Shown here: positions 1 to 11,052 of the stretch, piece by piece | How the letters are laid out: each line of letters starts with the position of its first letter | Position numbering within the stretch: the first letter of the stretch is position 1 | Source: Vibrio sp. qd031 | GTDB taxonomy: Bacteria; Pseudomonadota; Gammaproteobacteria; Enterobacterales; Vibrionaceae | Direction: 5' to 3' | DNA: 64,000 bases | NCBI RefSeq assembly: GCF_002100145.1 | Contig: NZ_JXQD01000024.1 | Location: 126,094-190,093, forward strand | Translations under genes and position numbers: made by a program | The notes under the pieces: model-generated | Seen by the model: the letters and a program-made list of their open reading frames with translations, nothing else | Database searches by the model: none | Told to the model about the DNA's origin: nothing

Positions 1-21
1 CTTTGGCTTGTCTGAAGGCAT
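1..21 (-). CDS. 5' end of a gene cut by the window edge, probably isocitrate dehydrogenase (icd)
   Basis: Only seven codons are inside the window, reading MPSDKPK leftwards from an ATG at 21. An AGGG ribosome-binding motif lies about 8 bases upstream, near 30. The short N-terminus resembles what I recall for the Vibrio monomeric NADP isocitrate dehydrogenase, and rluE is a common neighbour of icd in this group. Seven residues cannot prove this, so the name is an inference from position and a loose match. Confidence 0.4.
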
Positions 22-326
22 GAAATTTCCCTATCTTCTTTTGTTATCTATCTATAGTGATAGCGCTTGTGTTGTTGTTTCAAGGGCACGTTTATCATCG
101 CACCGCTGCGTTACGCTATCTATTTATGTGCCGAATAGGCTGTGAGCACGCCTAGGTTAAGCAAACTAAAAACACAGTGTGCGTCGAGCAGTTTTAAACA
201 TTTACTCAGATTTTCCTGTATTATTAGCCCACTAAAGACTGAATTCGGCGCGCGTATGATAGATCATTTCGCGGGCTGAGAAAACTTACAGGCACAGCTT
301 GTTTACATTTTTGCAAGGTAGTTAAC
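22..326. other. Divergent intergenic region between the left-edge gene and rluE
   Basis: About 300 bases separate two divergent genes, so promoters for both must lie here. I see no convincing -35/-10 pair, no riboswitch-like fold and no repeat. The rluE side ends with AAGGT about 8 bases before its ATG. Confidence 0.5.
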
Positions 327-1019
327 ATGGGTGAGCGCGCCAGTCACACTTCTGAACGAAATAACACCCGTTCAACCAAACATCGAATCAAACACTCAAA
401 AAGACCAAGTTCCCGCTATAACAGCGACAAACGATTCAGTAAAAAAGCGACTAAGCCGATAGCGTCACTTGCACCCGGTGAACGAAAGATTGTTCTTCTC
501 AACAAGCCTTTTGACGTACTGACACAGTTTACCGATGGTGATGGTCGAAAAACGTTAGCGGATTTTGTGCCGATTAAGGACGTATACCCTGCGGGTCGAT
601 TAGACCGAGATAGCGAAGGATTAGTGCTGCTAACAAACGATGGCAAGCTTCAAGCTCAGTTGACCCAACCCAGTACTAAACAACCGAAAACCTACTGGGT
701 TCAAGTAGAAGGTGATCCGGACGAGGCATCCCTAGAAAAGCTCAGAAAAGGGGTTGAATTGAAAGACGGCGTAACTGCGCCAGCCCTCATTGAACGGCTC
801 GACGCCCCTTCATTGTGGGATAGAGAGCCTCCCGTGCGCTTTAGAGCCGCGATTCCCACCACCTGGTTAGCCATCACAATTACCGAAGGGCGCAACCGAC
901 AGGTTAGGCGCATGACTGCCAATATTGGATTTCCTACCTTGCGTCTGATCCGAGTCTCAATAGGCCCTTATACACTCGACGGATTAGGTTTGGGCGAATA
1001 TCGTGTGCTTGAGGGTTGA
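327..1019 (+). CDS. rluE: 23S rRNA pseudouridine(2457) synthase RluE
   Basis: RluE converts a uridine of 23S rRNA (U2457 in E. coli) to pseudouridine. The protein belongs to the RsuA/RluB/RluE/RluF family. The catalytic motif GRLDRDSEG is at residues 90-98, with the nucleophilic Asp at 93, followed by LVLLTNDG. The C-terminal [10 protein letters not shown] motif is also present. The first 50 or so residues are very basic and probably help RNA binding. There is no S4 domain, which separates it from RluB and RluF. The 230-residue length is slightly above E. coli RluE, the extra being the basic tail. AAGGT upstream of the ATG supports this start. It stands alone, about 110 bases ahead of mnmA. 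Confidence 0.9.
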   Translation: MGERASHTSERNNTRSTKHRIKHSKRPSSRYNSDKRFSKKATKPIASLAPGERKIVLLNKPFDVLTQFTDGDGRKTLADFVPIKDVYPAGRLDRDSEGLVLLTNDGKLQAQLTQPSTKQPKTYWVQVEGDPDEASLEKLRKGVELKDGVTAPALIERLDAPSLWDREPPVRFRAAIPTTWLAITITEGRNRQVRRMTANIGFPTLRLIRVSIGPYTLDGLGLGEYRVLEG

Positions 1020-1069
1020 GTTTTAGAAACTAAACCACATATTGAAAAGTGTGATTTTGATCGCGGTAC

Positions 1070-1098
1070 TGTCGATCGGTAAACCTTTCTGATAGAAT
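1070..1098 (+). promoter_or_regulatory. Candidate promoter of mnmA
   Basis: A -10-like TAGAAT at 1093-1098 matches the sigma-70 consensus at five of six positions. The -35 position 17 bases upstream is poor (TGTCGA). The site lies about 32 bases before the mnmA ATG at 1130. This is read by eye only. Confidence 0.3.
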
Positions 1099-1129
1099 CT
1101 GCGACCGTTAAAAATGTTAGGTGTTAAGT

Positions 1130-2239
1130 ATGTCAAACGGCGACAAAAAAGTGATTGTTGGTATGTCTGGCGGGGTCGACTCTTCGGTCTCGGCGTATTT
1201 GCTGCAGCAGCAAGGCTATCAGGTCGAAGGTCTTTTCATGAAAAACTGGGAAGAAGACGACGGTGAAGAATATTGTACTGCGGCTGAAGATCTCGCTGAT
1301 GCTCAGGCCGTGTGTGACAAACTTGGCATCCACTTGCACAAAATTAACTTTGCAGCGGAATACTGGGATAACGTTTTTGAATACTTTTTAGACGAATACA
1401 AAGCAGGTCGCACACCTAACCCAGATATTTTATGTAACAAAGAGATCAAGTTTAAAGCGTTCTTAGAGTTTGCTGACGAAGTCCTTGATGCCGACTATAT
1501 TGCGATGGGCCATTACGTGCGCCGCACCTTTCCGACCTCGCCCGAGGAGCCTGCACAGATGTTGCGCGGCCTCGATGGTAATAAAGATCAAAGCTACTTC
1601 CTGTACACACTAAGCAGCGAACAAGTGGCTCGTAGTTTGTTTCCGGTAGGCGAATTGGAAAAGCCAGAAGTACGACGCATTGCCGAAGAGCAAGGCCTCA
1701 TTACCGCCAAAAAGAAAGACTCTACCGGGATCTGCTTTATTGGTGAACGTAAGTTTACCGATTTCCTATCGCGCTACTTGCCTGCTCAACCGGGTAAAAT
1801 TGAAACGCCTGACGGCAAAGTCATTGGCGAGCACCAAGGATTGATGTATCACACGTTAGGTCAGCGTAAAGGTTTACACATTGGTGGCCAAAAAGGCGGT
1901 GGCGGTAACGAAGACCCATGGTATGTTGCCGAAAAAGATCTTAAACGCAATGTTCTTATTGCTGTTCAAGGTAGCGACCACCCACTACTCAAGTCCAATG
2001 GCTTAGTGGCGTCACAACTTCATTGGGTGGATCGACAAGTGATCACGGAAACTAAACGCTGCACGGTAAAAACGCGCTACCGTCAGCAAGACATTCCATG
2101 TACCATTGTGCCCGTCGACGACAGCACTATACGAGTTGTCTTTGACCAGCAACAAGTTGCCGTGACCCCTGGACAATCAGCCGTATTCTATGACGGTGAA
2201 GTGTGCCTCGGTGGCGGAATCATTGAACAGAAGTTTTAA
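1130..2239 (+). CDS. mnmA: tRNA 2-thiouridine(34) synthase MnmA
   Basis: MnmA adds sulfur to C2 of the wobble uridine of tRNAs for Lys, Glu and Gln. It activates the base with ATP and takes sulfur from the TusE relay. The N-type ATP pyrophosphatase P-loop SGGVDSS is at residues 13-19. The two catalytic cysteines are Cys102 (DILCNKE) and Cys202 (STGICFIGE). Length is 369 residues, normal for the family. I place the start at ATG 1130, preceded by TAGGTG at about 7 bases. An in-frame GTG at 1121 would add three residues without a better ribosome site. hflD follows 29 bases after the stop, so mnmA-hflD-purB probably form one transcription unit, a common arrangement in gammaproteobacteria. Confidence 0.95.
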   Translation: MSNGDKKVIVGMSGGVDSSVSAYLLQQQGYQVEGLFMKNWEEDDGEEYCTAAEDLADAQAVCDKLGIHLHKINFAAEYWDNVFEYFLDEYKAGRTPNPDILCNKEIKFKAFLEFADEVLDADYIAMGHYVRRTFPTSPEEPAQMLRGLDGNKDQSYFLYTLSSEQVARSLFPVGELEKPEVRRIAEEQGLITAKKKDSTGICFIGERKFTDFLSRYLPAQPGKIETPDGKVIGEHQGLMYHTLGQRKGLHIGGQKGGGGNEDPWYVAEKDLKRNVLIAVQGSDHPLLKSNGLVASQLHWVDRQVITETKRCTVKTRYRQQDIPCTIVPVDDSTIRVVFDQQQVAVTPGQSAVFYDGEVCLGGGIIEQKF

Positions 2240-2268
2240 CTCATAAGCCTAACTAGGAGATAAGTGTA

Positions 2269-4328
<2,060 letters not shown>

Positions 4329-4340
4329 CAAAAACTAAAA

Positions 4341-4380
4341 GGTCCTGGCAGAGACTGGTTACTCTGTCAGGGCCTTTTTG
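4341..4380. terminator. Bidirectional terminator between purB and the chemoreceptor gene
   Basis: A 13-base stem with minor mismatches, GGTCCTGGCAGAG pairing with CTCTGTCAGGGCC, is flanked by an A run on the left and a T run on the right. It can end transcripts from both converging genes. Confidence 0.85.
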
Positions 4381-4393
4381 ATCTTATAGGCAA

Positions 4394-6496
4394 TTATACT
4401 TTAAACTGAGATACAACCTGCTGCTGCTGAGCAGAAGAGGCCGCTATCCGCTGACCCATCTTTTCCGATATTGCTGCCTGTTCCAATATTTCAGCACTCA
4501 GTTCACGAATGTTAGCGACGCTGATATTCACTTCCGAAGCGACTTGTCGCTGCTCTTCAGCGGCTTTCACAATCTGCGCATTCATGTCAGAGATACTCGC
4601 AATGCTAGCAAACGTGTGGTCTAACTCCTCAACTGCGTTTAGCACCTGCGATGAGGCATCTTGCGCCAGCGCGTTACTTTGAGCGATAGCATCGACCACA
4701 TCATTGGTTCCTTTATGCACTTTTTCGATTACACCTCGAATCTCGCCCACTTGTTCATTCGTGCGGCTTGCTAGCTGTCTCACTTCATCAGCAACGACGG
4801 CAAAACCACGCCCCTGTTCTCCCGCGCGCGCCGCTTCTATCGCAGCATTTAACGCCAGTAAATTGGTTTGTTCTGAAATGCCCTCAATAACACCCAATAT
4901 TACGGTAATGTTGTCATTGTTCCTTGATAAGTCATCAACAACCGGTACGGCTTGTTCCATTTTACTAAGCAAGGCTTGCATCGATTCGGTTGATGCTTGA
5001 ACAACTTGCTGACCTTGAGACGCGGATTGATTGGCTTTTTCTGCAGCATCAACAGCAACTTGAGCATTGCTATACACTAAGCCAGCCGTTTGAGTCAGCT
5101 CTTCTGCTGCAGTGGCCACCATGTCCACCTCTTTAAACTGAGACTCGCTGCTTTGACGCGACTCTGACGCGCTTTTTTGCGCCTCTATTGAGGTGGTTGC
5201 TACTTGTTCGCTGCCCTTTACTACCTGAGTAATGATTGGCTGAAGTTTATCTAAAAACTGATTAAACGCGCGGCTTAACTGCCCCACTTCATCGTTCGAT
5301 TTCACTTCGATTCGTTGCGTCAAATCACCGTCACCAGAAGCAATATCGGTAAGTCGTGTCACCAAAAGGGTAATAGATTTGACCAGCCTGCTCGACATTA
5401 CCGCGGTAAACGCAAGGGCAATCACAATCAGTCCGCTACCAAATAGCAAATTGGTGCGAATAGACTGTTCAAGCTGCAAAGACATGGCGTTATCCAGCGC
5501 AACAGCGTCTTGCACGATCACATCGCGAGGCATTTCCACCAAAATTGACCAGCTTTGATTGGCGATAGCAATGGGTGACAACCCTTGTAATTGTTGCTGA
5601 TTGTCATTCCAAAAGTTTGTTGGCACGCCTTTCGACAGTTCATTAGTTAACGACTGCACAGACAAGTTTGCGCTCTCAAAGCCCGTTAATAGCTCAAAGC
5701 GTTGGTTAGAATCGGCTAACACTTGTTGCGCCGCCCCTAATATGGCCACACTACCCACACCATTAAACAGTTCGGTGTCGGTTTGCTCAACAAGCGATGC
5801 CAGTCCTGCTAAACTCACCTCTATCCCAAGTACGCCAACTATGTTGTCGGTGATCAAAGGTACGCTGATGGCAGTGGTCAATTCCCCTGACACGGATAAC
5901 TGCGGGGTCGCGATACAAGCGCTACTTATCTGTTTAGCACATTGAAATAGATCACTCTCCAGCGGGCTAAGGAGAGTAGATTCAGGTAAAACCGTGGCGA
6001 CAGCCGCGCCATCTGCAGCGCGACGCCAATATGATGCGAATCGTCCGACTTCGTTCGATCCCACATAATCGGCATTGTGGTAATTGCTGTCTTCGCCATC
6101 CAACTGGTTCTGCTCAAAGACCAAATAGGCGCCTTTCACAGTCGGAAATACCGCCAATGTTTGACCTAGCATCTCATTAAGTGATGTTCGAAGATCTTCA
6201 CTCGCAACCCATGTTTCTTCAGCATTGTACTTAATAAACAGAGCATTTTGCGCCAACATTTCCGCTCGGTGTTGTGCTTCAAGTAAAAAGCTTTGTACCG
6301 AAAGCGCCCCTAGCTCTGCGCCGTTTTGCAACAATTGTTCTGACTTTTCAATCACCGATTGTCGACTAAGCGAACTGTTGGTCACTTGCGAAGAAACTGA
6401 ACTTTGGATAGAAAAGCCGATCAGCGCTGCGCAACTGATCACAAGGCAGAGGCCGCTTAAAAGAGTGATTTTCCATTTAATCGAAAATGATTGCAT
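4394..6496 (-). CDS. Methyl-accepting chemotaxis protein with a large periplasmic sensor
   Basis: This is a transmembrane chemoreceptor of 700 residues. An N-terminal membrane helix (about 10-30) is followed by a periplasmic region of about 315 residues, probably a double Cache domain by size. A second membrane helix (about 350-368), a HAMP domain (about 369-420) and a cytoplasmic signalling domain follow. The signalling tip with [20 protein letters not shown] is near residues 540-565, where it contacts CheA and CheW. No C-terminal NWETF-type methylation-enzyme tether is present; the end is VVSQFKV. The ligand cannot be told from the sequence. It is a single gene facing purB, with no chemotaxis operon nearby, which is usual in Vibrio. 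Confidence 0.9.
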   Translation of the reverse strand: MQSFSIKWKITLLSGLCLVISCAALIGFSIQSSVSSQVTNSSLSRQSVIEKSEQLLQNGAELGALSVQSFLLEAQHRAEMLAQNALFIKYNAEETWVASEDLRTSLNEMLGQTLAVFPTVKGAYLVFEQNQLDGEDSNYHNADYVGSNEVGRFASYWRRAADGAAVATVLPESTLLSPLESDLFQCAKQISSACIATPQLSVSGELTTAISVPLITDNIVGVLGIEVSLAGLASLVEQTDTELFNGVGSVAILGAAQQVLADSNQRFELLTGFESANLSVQSLTNELSKGVPTNFWNDNQQQLQGLSPIAIANQSWSILVEMPRDVIVQDAVALDNAMSLQLEQSIRTNLLFGSGLIVIALAFTAVMSSRLVKSITLLVTRLTDIASGDGDLTQRIEVKSNDEVGQLSRAFNQFLDKLQPIITQVVKGSEQVATTSIEAQKSASESRQSSESQFKEVDMVATAAEELTQTAGLVYSNAQVAVDAAEKANQSASQGQQVVQASTESMQALLSKMEQAVPVVDDLSRNNDNITVILGVIEGISEQTNLLALNAAIEAARAGEQGRGFAVVADEVRQLASRTNEQVGEIRGVIEKVHKGTNDVVDAIAQSNALAQDASSQVLNAVEELDHTFASIASISDMNAQIVKAAEEQRQVASEVNISVANIRELSAEILEQAAISEKMGQRIAASSAQQQQVVSQFKV

Positions 6497-6548
6497 TGCA
6501 ATATCCTTATTGCTTTTGATTTTCTAAATCCGTATACCACGGAAGTGT

Positions 6549-6577
6549 TGATAGTAGACTGTACCGTTTAAAGTCAA
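6549..6577 (-). promoter_or_regulatory. Candidate sigma-70-like promoter of the chemoreceptor gene
   Basis: On the minus strand TTGACT (6577-6572) is followed after 17 bases by CTATCA (6554-6549). This lies about 50 bases before the start codon at 6496. The -35 is good and the -10 weak. Confidence 0.3.
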
Positions 6578-6755
6578 TTAACACAATGTGCGGTAAAGAA
6601 AGATTATTTTGTCTATTATGCAGAGATAAACTGCTGTGTTCTCTCGTGGTTATCGACCAAAGTGATAAAATTGTTAATCGGTTCTTCAACAATTTCATGT
6701 TACCGATTTTCAGCCAATGGTAAGATAGCGACAACAGTAAAAGCAAGGATAGAAA

Positions 6756-7562
6756 ATGAAAGTTATAAGCTTTAATATCAATGGCTTGAGAGCCCGCCTT
6801 CATCAACTACAAGCAATAATTGATAAACACGACCCTGACGTTATCGGCCTACAAGAAATAAAGGTGCACGACGACATGTTTCCTCGAGAAGACGTCGAAG
6901 CCATGGGTTACAAAGTGTTTCATCACGGTCAAAAAGGTCACTATGGTGTCGCGATGCTATGCAAAAAAGATCCTATCTCGGTAGAAAAAGGCTTTCCGAC
7001 TGATAGCGATGAACATCAAAAGCGCATGATCACAGTCACCGTAGAAAATGATAACGGTGAACCTATCACCATTATGAATGGCTACTTTCCGCAAGGGGAT
7101 AACATCGCTCACCAAACGAAATTCCCGTACAAGCGCCAGTTCTATTCCGATCTTATGAGTTACCTCACTACCCGTAGATCCAATACCGAAAACCTCATCG
7201 TGATGGGCGATATCAATATTAGCCCAATCGATGCCGATATTGGAATTGGAGAGCCAAACAAAAAAAGATGGCTTAAAACCGGTAAGTGTTCTTTTCAACC
7301 AGAAGAGCGCCAATGGTTAAGTGATTTACTTGCCTGGGGCTTTACCGATACTTTCCGTCACCTATACCCAGATGTCGAAGGTAAATATTCATGGTTTGAC
7401 TATCGCTCTCGTGGGTTTGACGATAACCGAGGATTACGCATCGACGTGATACTCGCTACCCAATCACTCACTGAGAGATGCATAGAGTCCGACATCGACT
7501 ATGAGTTGCGAGGCATTGAGAAACCCTCAGACCACGCACCAATATGGTCAACATTTAAATAG
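6756..7562 (+). CDS. xthA: Exodeoxyribonuclease III XthA
   Basis: XthA is a Mg-dependent AP endonuclease and 3'-to-5' exonuclease of base excision repair. The 268-residue protein has the endonuclease/exonuclease/phosphatase fold. It begins [15 protein letters not shown] and carries the metal-binding Glu in LQEIKV (about residue 34). The catalytic Asp and Asn are in MGDINISP (about 150), and the C-terminal SDHAPIW motif supplies the catalytic His. Length equals E. coli ExoIII. AAGGATAGAAA lies in front of the ATG. The gene is transcribed divergently from the chemoreceptor and ends at a strong terminator. Confidence 0.95.
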   Translation: MKVISFNINGLRARLHQLQAIIDKHDPDVIGLQEIKVHDDMFPREDVEAMGYKVFHHGQKGHYGVAMLCKKDPISVEKGFPTDSDEHQKRMITVTVENDNGEPITIMNGYFPQGDNIAHQTKFPYKRQFYSDLMSYLTTRRSNTENLIVMGDINISPIDADIGIGEPNKKRWLKTGKCSFQPEERQWLSDLLAWGFTDTFRHLYPDVEGKYSWFDYRSRGFDDNRGLRIDVILATQSLTERCIESDIDYELRGIEKPSDHAPIWSTFK

Positions 7563-7575
7563 TCACTCACAAAAA

Positions 7576-7615
7576 GAAAAGCCCCGCTCAATGGCGTCAG
7601 AGCGGGGCTTTTTTG
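7576..7615. terminator. Bidirectional terminator between xthA and the ABC importer operon
   Basis: A perfect GCCCCGCT/AGCGGGGC stem (7581-7588 and 7601-7608) is flanked by an A-rich left side and a six-T run on the right. It can serve xthA and the converging permease gene. Confidence 0.9.
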
Positions 7616-7631
7616 TACCTAAGATAAATCC

Positions 7632-8309
7632 TTAAGAAAGCGGTCTTAAATAGGCCAAGAATCGCTTCTCAGCGGTTTTGAACACCCACAAAATGATGAA
7701 TGTAAGGCCCATATAGAATAAGCCTGCCGTTAAGAAAGACTCAAACGGTGCGTAATAGCGTGAGTTCACCAATCGTGCAGCACCAGTAAGATCTAATATG
7801 GTAATAATCCCAGCAACAGCAGAGCCATGAAGCATAAAGATAACTTCATTACTGTACGCTGGCAGCGCGCGTCTCAACGCACTTGGCAAAATAATGCGGC
7901 GATAAGTTTGAAACTTAGACATGCCATAGGCAACGGCTGCTTCGACTTCACCTTTAGGCAAACCATTAATCGCACCTCGAACAATTTCGGATGTGTATGC
8001 AGCGGTATTTAGGACAAAGGCGACCAATGCGCAAAACCACGCATTTTCCCACAAGGTATCTTTAACCGGGACAAACTGATCCATGCCATAGTAAATAAGG
8101 TACAACTGCACCAGCAGTGGCGTTCCACGAAAGAAATAGATAAACGCCCAGCTTGGACCCTTAAGCAACCAATTGTCACTGTTGCGCGCAATGGCTAAAG
8201 GTATTGCGATGCTCAGGCCAATAATCAGTGCCAGCCCGACCAACCACACGGTTGTCCAAAGCCCTTCAAGATAGATATCGATACTGTCGACAATAATAGA
8301 AAAGTCCAT
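7632..8309 (-). CDS. Basic amino acid ABC importer, inner-membrane permease (ArtM/HisM type)
   Basis: This is the second permease of a polar amino acid importer, 225 residues with about five membrane helices. The cytoplasmic EAA loop that docks on the ATPase is visible as GEVEAAVAYGMSKFQTYRRIILP near residues 125-147. It is the last gene of a four-gene operon read ATPase, binding protein, permease, permease, the same set as E. coli artPIQM and his/argT. Its start is 2 bases after the stop of the partner permease, so the two are probably translationally coupled. Arginine, lysine, ornithine or histidine are the likely substrates. Confidence 0.88.
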   Translation of the reverse strand: MDFSIIVDSIDIYLEGLWTTVWLVGLALIIGLSIAIPLAIARNSDNWLLKGPSWAFIYFFRGTPLLVQLYLIYYGMDQFVPVKDTLWENAWFCALVAFVLNTAAYTSEIVRGAINGLPKGEVEAAVAYGMSKFQTYRRIILPSALRRALPAYSNEVIFMLHGSAVAGIITILDLTGAARLVNSRYYAPFESFLTAGLFYMGLTFIILWVFKTAEKRFLAYLRPLS

Positions 8310-8311
8310 CG

Positions 8312-9073
8312 CTACCTCGCTTGAATGCTAAATTTACGTTCAACCAGCTTTAGCAGCCCCGTTGAAACACTGGTAAAAAACAAGAAAATAATCGACACCG
8401 CCATATAGAACGTAAATGGCGCTTTCGTCGTACCCGCTGCTAAAGAGCTAACGCGAACCATATCTTCCAAACCAATAATTGAGACCAGCGCCGTGGTCTT
8501 GAGTAGCACCAGCCAATTGTTACCAAAACCGGGTAAGGCGTGACGAATCATTTGAGGCAACAGAATGCGGCGAAAAGTCATGACCCCACCCATGCCATAG
8601 GCTTTGGCTGCCTCTAATTCACCCGTATCGACGGCCATGATGGCACCGCGAAACGTCTCGGCCATATAAGCGCCAAAAATGAAGCCTATTGTTAGTACCC
8701 CGGCGATAAATGGGCTGACATCAATATAGTCTGGCAAGTAAGCTGTCCACTCATGATTCGGATCGCTTTGGGTAAACCACTCGTTTAACCACTCATTGAT
8801 TGAGTAAAGAGAGTTGTTCAGCAGTATTTGACCGCCGAAAAAAATCAGCATCATTAATACGAGATCGGGGATCCCACGGATAATAGTGGTGTATAGCGTC
8901 GCAATAGCACGAGCCCAACGGTAAGGTGCAAGCTTAGCTAGCGCCCCTGCCATACCCAGTATGACTGCAAGTAGCAGAGACAGTAACGCCACTTGTATAG
9001 TGACTAATGCTCCGGAAAGGATTGAGGCTTCATAGCCTTGAAGATCTAACATGATGACGGTCCAGGAAAACAA
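8312..9073 (-). CDS. Basic amino acid ABC importer, inner-membrane permease (ArtQ/HisQ type)
   Basis: This is the first permease of the importer, 253 residues. An N-terminal helix is followed by the BPD_transp_1 core and an EAA loop, GELEAAKAYGMGGVMTFRRI, near residues 155-175. An insertion of about 40 residues rich in Trp, Asn and Asp (residues about 85-125) sits between two helices on the periplasmic side, which makes it longer than its partner. It forms a heterodimer with the product of the next gene. Forty-nine bases separate it from the binding-protein gene upstream. Confidence 0.88.
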   Translation of the reverse strand: MFSWTVIMLDLQGYEASILSGALVTIQVALLSLLLAVILGMAGALAKLAPYRWARAIATLYTTIIRGIPDLVLMMLIFFGGQILLNNSLYSINEWLNEWFTQSDPNHEWTAYLPDYIDVSPFIAGVLTIGFIFGAYMAETFRGAIMAVDTGELEAAKAYGMGGVMTFRRILLPQMIRHALPGFGNNWLVLLKTTALVSIIGLEDMVRVSSLAAGTTKAPFTFYMAVSIIFLFFTSVSTGLLKLVERKFSIQAR

Positions 9074-9122
9074 CCAACTGGAGAAAAGGAGGGCGAACCC
9101 TCCTTAAAGATTGACGTGTCGA

Positions 9123-9899
9123 TTACTGACCGTATACGTCGTAGTTAAAGTATTTAGCCGCGATGTCTTGGTAAATACCTTTTTCACGTAGAGATAGGAT
9201 TGCTGCGTCCAGTTTCTCAGTTAGGTCTTTGTCTTGCTTGCGTAAAGCAATGCCCATACCTTCACCAAACCACTTAGGATCGGTGAGAGATGGACCAACA
9301 AATTCGTACATGTCGCCATCTTTACCCATTAGCACGCCTTCTTCTAGAGCGGCTGCATCACCCAGTACAGCAGCGATACGGCCATTACCTAGGTCAAGAT
9401 ACGCTTCGTCAAACGAGCCGTAACGTACGATTTCAACAGAATCGCCGTAGTTGTCAGTTAGGTACTTGTCGTGCGTAGTTGCACGTTGAACACCAATTTT
9501 CACATCTTTAAGACCCGCAGCGGTAAACTCGATGTCGGCGCCTTTTTTAGCGATAAACTTGTTTGGGATCTGTGCATACTTGCCAGTGAAGTCAACTTTT
9601 TGCTTACGTTCTTCTGTAATAGACATCGCAGCAATAATTGCGTCGTATTTACGAGCCAAAAGTGATGGAATGATGCCATCCCAATCTTGTGGAACTATTT
9701 TACATTGAACGTCCATTTCCACACACAATGCATTCGCCATATCAACATCGAAGCCACTTAGCGAGCCATCGGCTTCTGTTTTACTAAATGGAGGGTAAGC
9801 CCCCTCAATACCAAAGCGAACAACTTTCCAGTCCTTTGCTTGTGCTACGCCTGTAACTGCAGTTGCAGCAAGTGTCGCTGCTAATAACCACTTCTTCAT
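9123..9899 (-). CDS. Periplasmic basic amino acid-binding protein of the ABC importer
   Basis: The substrate-binding protein (family 3 solute-binding, ArtI/HisJ/ArgT type) has about 258 residues. An N-terminal signal peptide ends AQA, followed by KDWKVVRFGIEGAYPPFS. The ligand-site pattern GFDVDMANALC and the acidic DWDGIIPSLLARKYDAI segment are typical for basic amino acid binders. I start at ATG 9899, with AGGAG 7 bases upstream. The in-frame GTG at 9905 is too close to that site. It docks on the two permeases encoded next. ArtI and HisJ types cannot be separated by eye. Confidence 0.9.
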   Translation of the reverse strand: MKKWLLAATLAATAVTGVAQAKDWKVVRFGIEGAYPPFSKTEADGSLSGFDVDMANALCVEMDVQCKIVPQDWDGIIPSLLARKYDAIIAAMSITEERKQKVDFTGKYAQIPNKFIAKKGADIEFTAAGLKDVKIGVQRATTHDKYLTDNYGDSVEIVRYGSFDEAYLDLGNGRIAAVLGDAAALEEGVLMGKDGDMYEFVGPSLTDPKWFGEGMGIALRKQDKDLTEKLDAAILSLREKGIYQDIAAKYFNYDVYGQ

Positions 9900-9969
9900 T
9901 TCCACACTCCTGTGATTGATGTTTAAATTGGGTATTCACCCTAAATACGAGCTAAACGCTCAAAACTAA

Positions 9970-10740
9970 TTAATAAATGGAAGAGATAAACTGTTGCAAA
10001 CGTTCTGACTCAGGATTGCTAAATAGCTTGGCAGGATCGCCCTGCTCTTCTACCAATCCTTGGTGCAAAAACATTACGTGATTCGACACGTCTCTGGCAA
10101 ATGCCATCTCGTGCGTCACCACCAACATTGTTCTGCCTTCTTCTGCTAGATCGCGCATAACGCCAAGCACTTCCCCGACCAATTCTGGATCTAAGGCTGA
10201 GGTCGGTTCATCAAAAAGCATCACTTCGGGATCAACGGCGAGCGCACGCGCAATTGCGGCACGTTGCTGCTGACCACCAGACAAATGCCCTGGGTAGTAA
10301 TCTTTACGTTCGTAAAGCCCTACCTTTTTAAGCAGTACTTCTGCGTTTTCGATGGCTTGTTTTTTGGCAACGCCTAAGACATGAACGGGTGCCTCAATGA
10401 CGTTTTCCAAAACGGTAAGGTGTGACCATAGGTTAAAACCTTGAAATACCATAGCCAAACGCGAACGGATGCGTTGAACCTGTTTTTCATTGGCCGGCAT
10501 AGCTTCGCCACGTCTACCATTTTTCATCTCAATGAGCTCACCATTTACCCAGATTTCTCCAGAGGTAGGTACTTCGAGAAGGTTAATGCAACGCAGGAAG
10601 GTACTTTTACCCGAACCTGAGGAGCCGATGATAGAAATAACGTCGCCTTTGTTTGCAGAGAGTGAGATCCCTTTTAATACTTCGTTTTGTCCGAAGGTTT
10701 TGTGTAAGTCATTGACTTGCAGCGCGGTTACAGCTGACAT
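9970..10740 (-). CDS. Basic amino acid ABC importer, ATPase (ArtP/HisP type)
   Basis: The ATPase subunit has 256 residues. Walker A GSSGSGKST is near 39-47, the Q-loop FQGFNLWSH near 100, the signature LSGGQQQR near 162, Walker B VMLFDEP and the H-loop VTHEM. The longer insert between Walker A and the Q-loop and the QGLVEEQGDP segment are closer to E. coli HisP than to ArtP as I remember them. First gene of the operon; a GGGAG ribosome site lies upstream of the ATG. A candidate ArgR operator lies in the upstream region. Confidence 0.92.
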   Translation of the reverse strand: MSAVTALQVNDLHKTFGQNEVLKGISLSANKGDVISIIGSSGSGKSTFLRCINLLEVPTSGEIWVNGELIEMKNGRRGEAMPANEKQVQRIRSRLAMVFQGFNLWSHLTVLENVIEAPVHVLGVAKKQAIENAEVLLKKVGLYERKDYYPGHLSGGQQQRAAIARALAVDPEVMLFDEPTSALDPELVGEVLGVMRDLAEEGRTMLVVTHEMAFARDVSNHVMFLHQGLVEEQGDPAKLFSNPESERLQQFISSIY

Positions 10741-10880
10741 GCGCCATCACTCCCTAGTCCATTAGTTGTGTTTGTGTATTGGATGGGGATTTAAATTAGC
10801 ATTGAGAAAGGCGGGATGCAACAAATGATTAACTGCAATCGATTACAAATCCAGCAAAAAGAACCGAAGTTTCACACCTA

Positions 10881-10919
10881 TCTGCATTAAAAATCTATAT
10901 TGTTCGAATATAATGCCTA
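10881..10919. promoter_or_regulatory. Candidate tandem ARG boxes (ArgR operator)
   Basis: The 18-mer at 10881-10898 (TCTGCATTAAAAATCTAT) matches the ARG-box consensus WNTGAATWWWWATTCANW at seven of ten fixed bases and all W positions. Three bases later a weaker 18-mer (10902-10919) matches five of ten. Pairs spaced by 2-3 bases are the normal ArgR arrangement. The pair lies about 140-180 bases upstream of the importer ATPase start. Confidence 0.35.
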
Positions 10920-10995
10920 AAAAATCGTAATTGTGGAATAATCAACAGGCTTAGGCAATGACGTTAATGCTACAAACCATTAACACTTATAGGTG

Positions 10996-11036
10996 TAAAA
11001 AAACCACATGGGGGATTCACCACGTGGTTTTTTTAA
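10996..11036. terminator. Terminator of the lipoprotein gene, possibly bidirectional
   Basis: AAACCACATGG (11001-11011) pairs with CCACGTGGTTT (11020-11030) with one mismatch that becomes a G-U pair in the leftward transcript. A run of T follows on either strand. Confidence 0.75.
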
Positions 11037-11052
11037 TAAGTCATATATCTGA

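Larger units (their letters stand above)
10741..11052. other. Intergenic region upstream of the ABC importer operon
   Basis: About 310 bases holding the leader of the importer operon, a candidate ARG-box pair near 10881-10919 and the terminator of the lipoprotein gene near 11001-11030. No ORF here looks coding. Confidence 0.6.
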
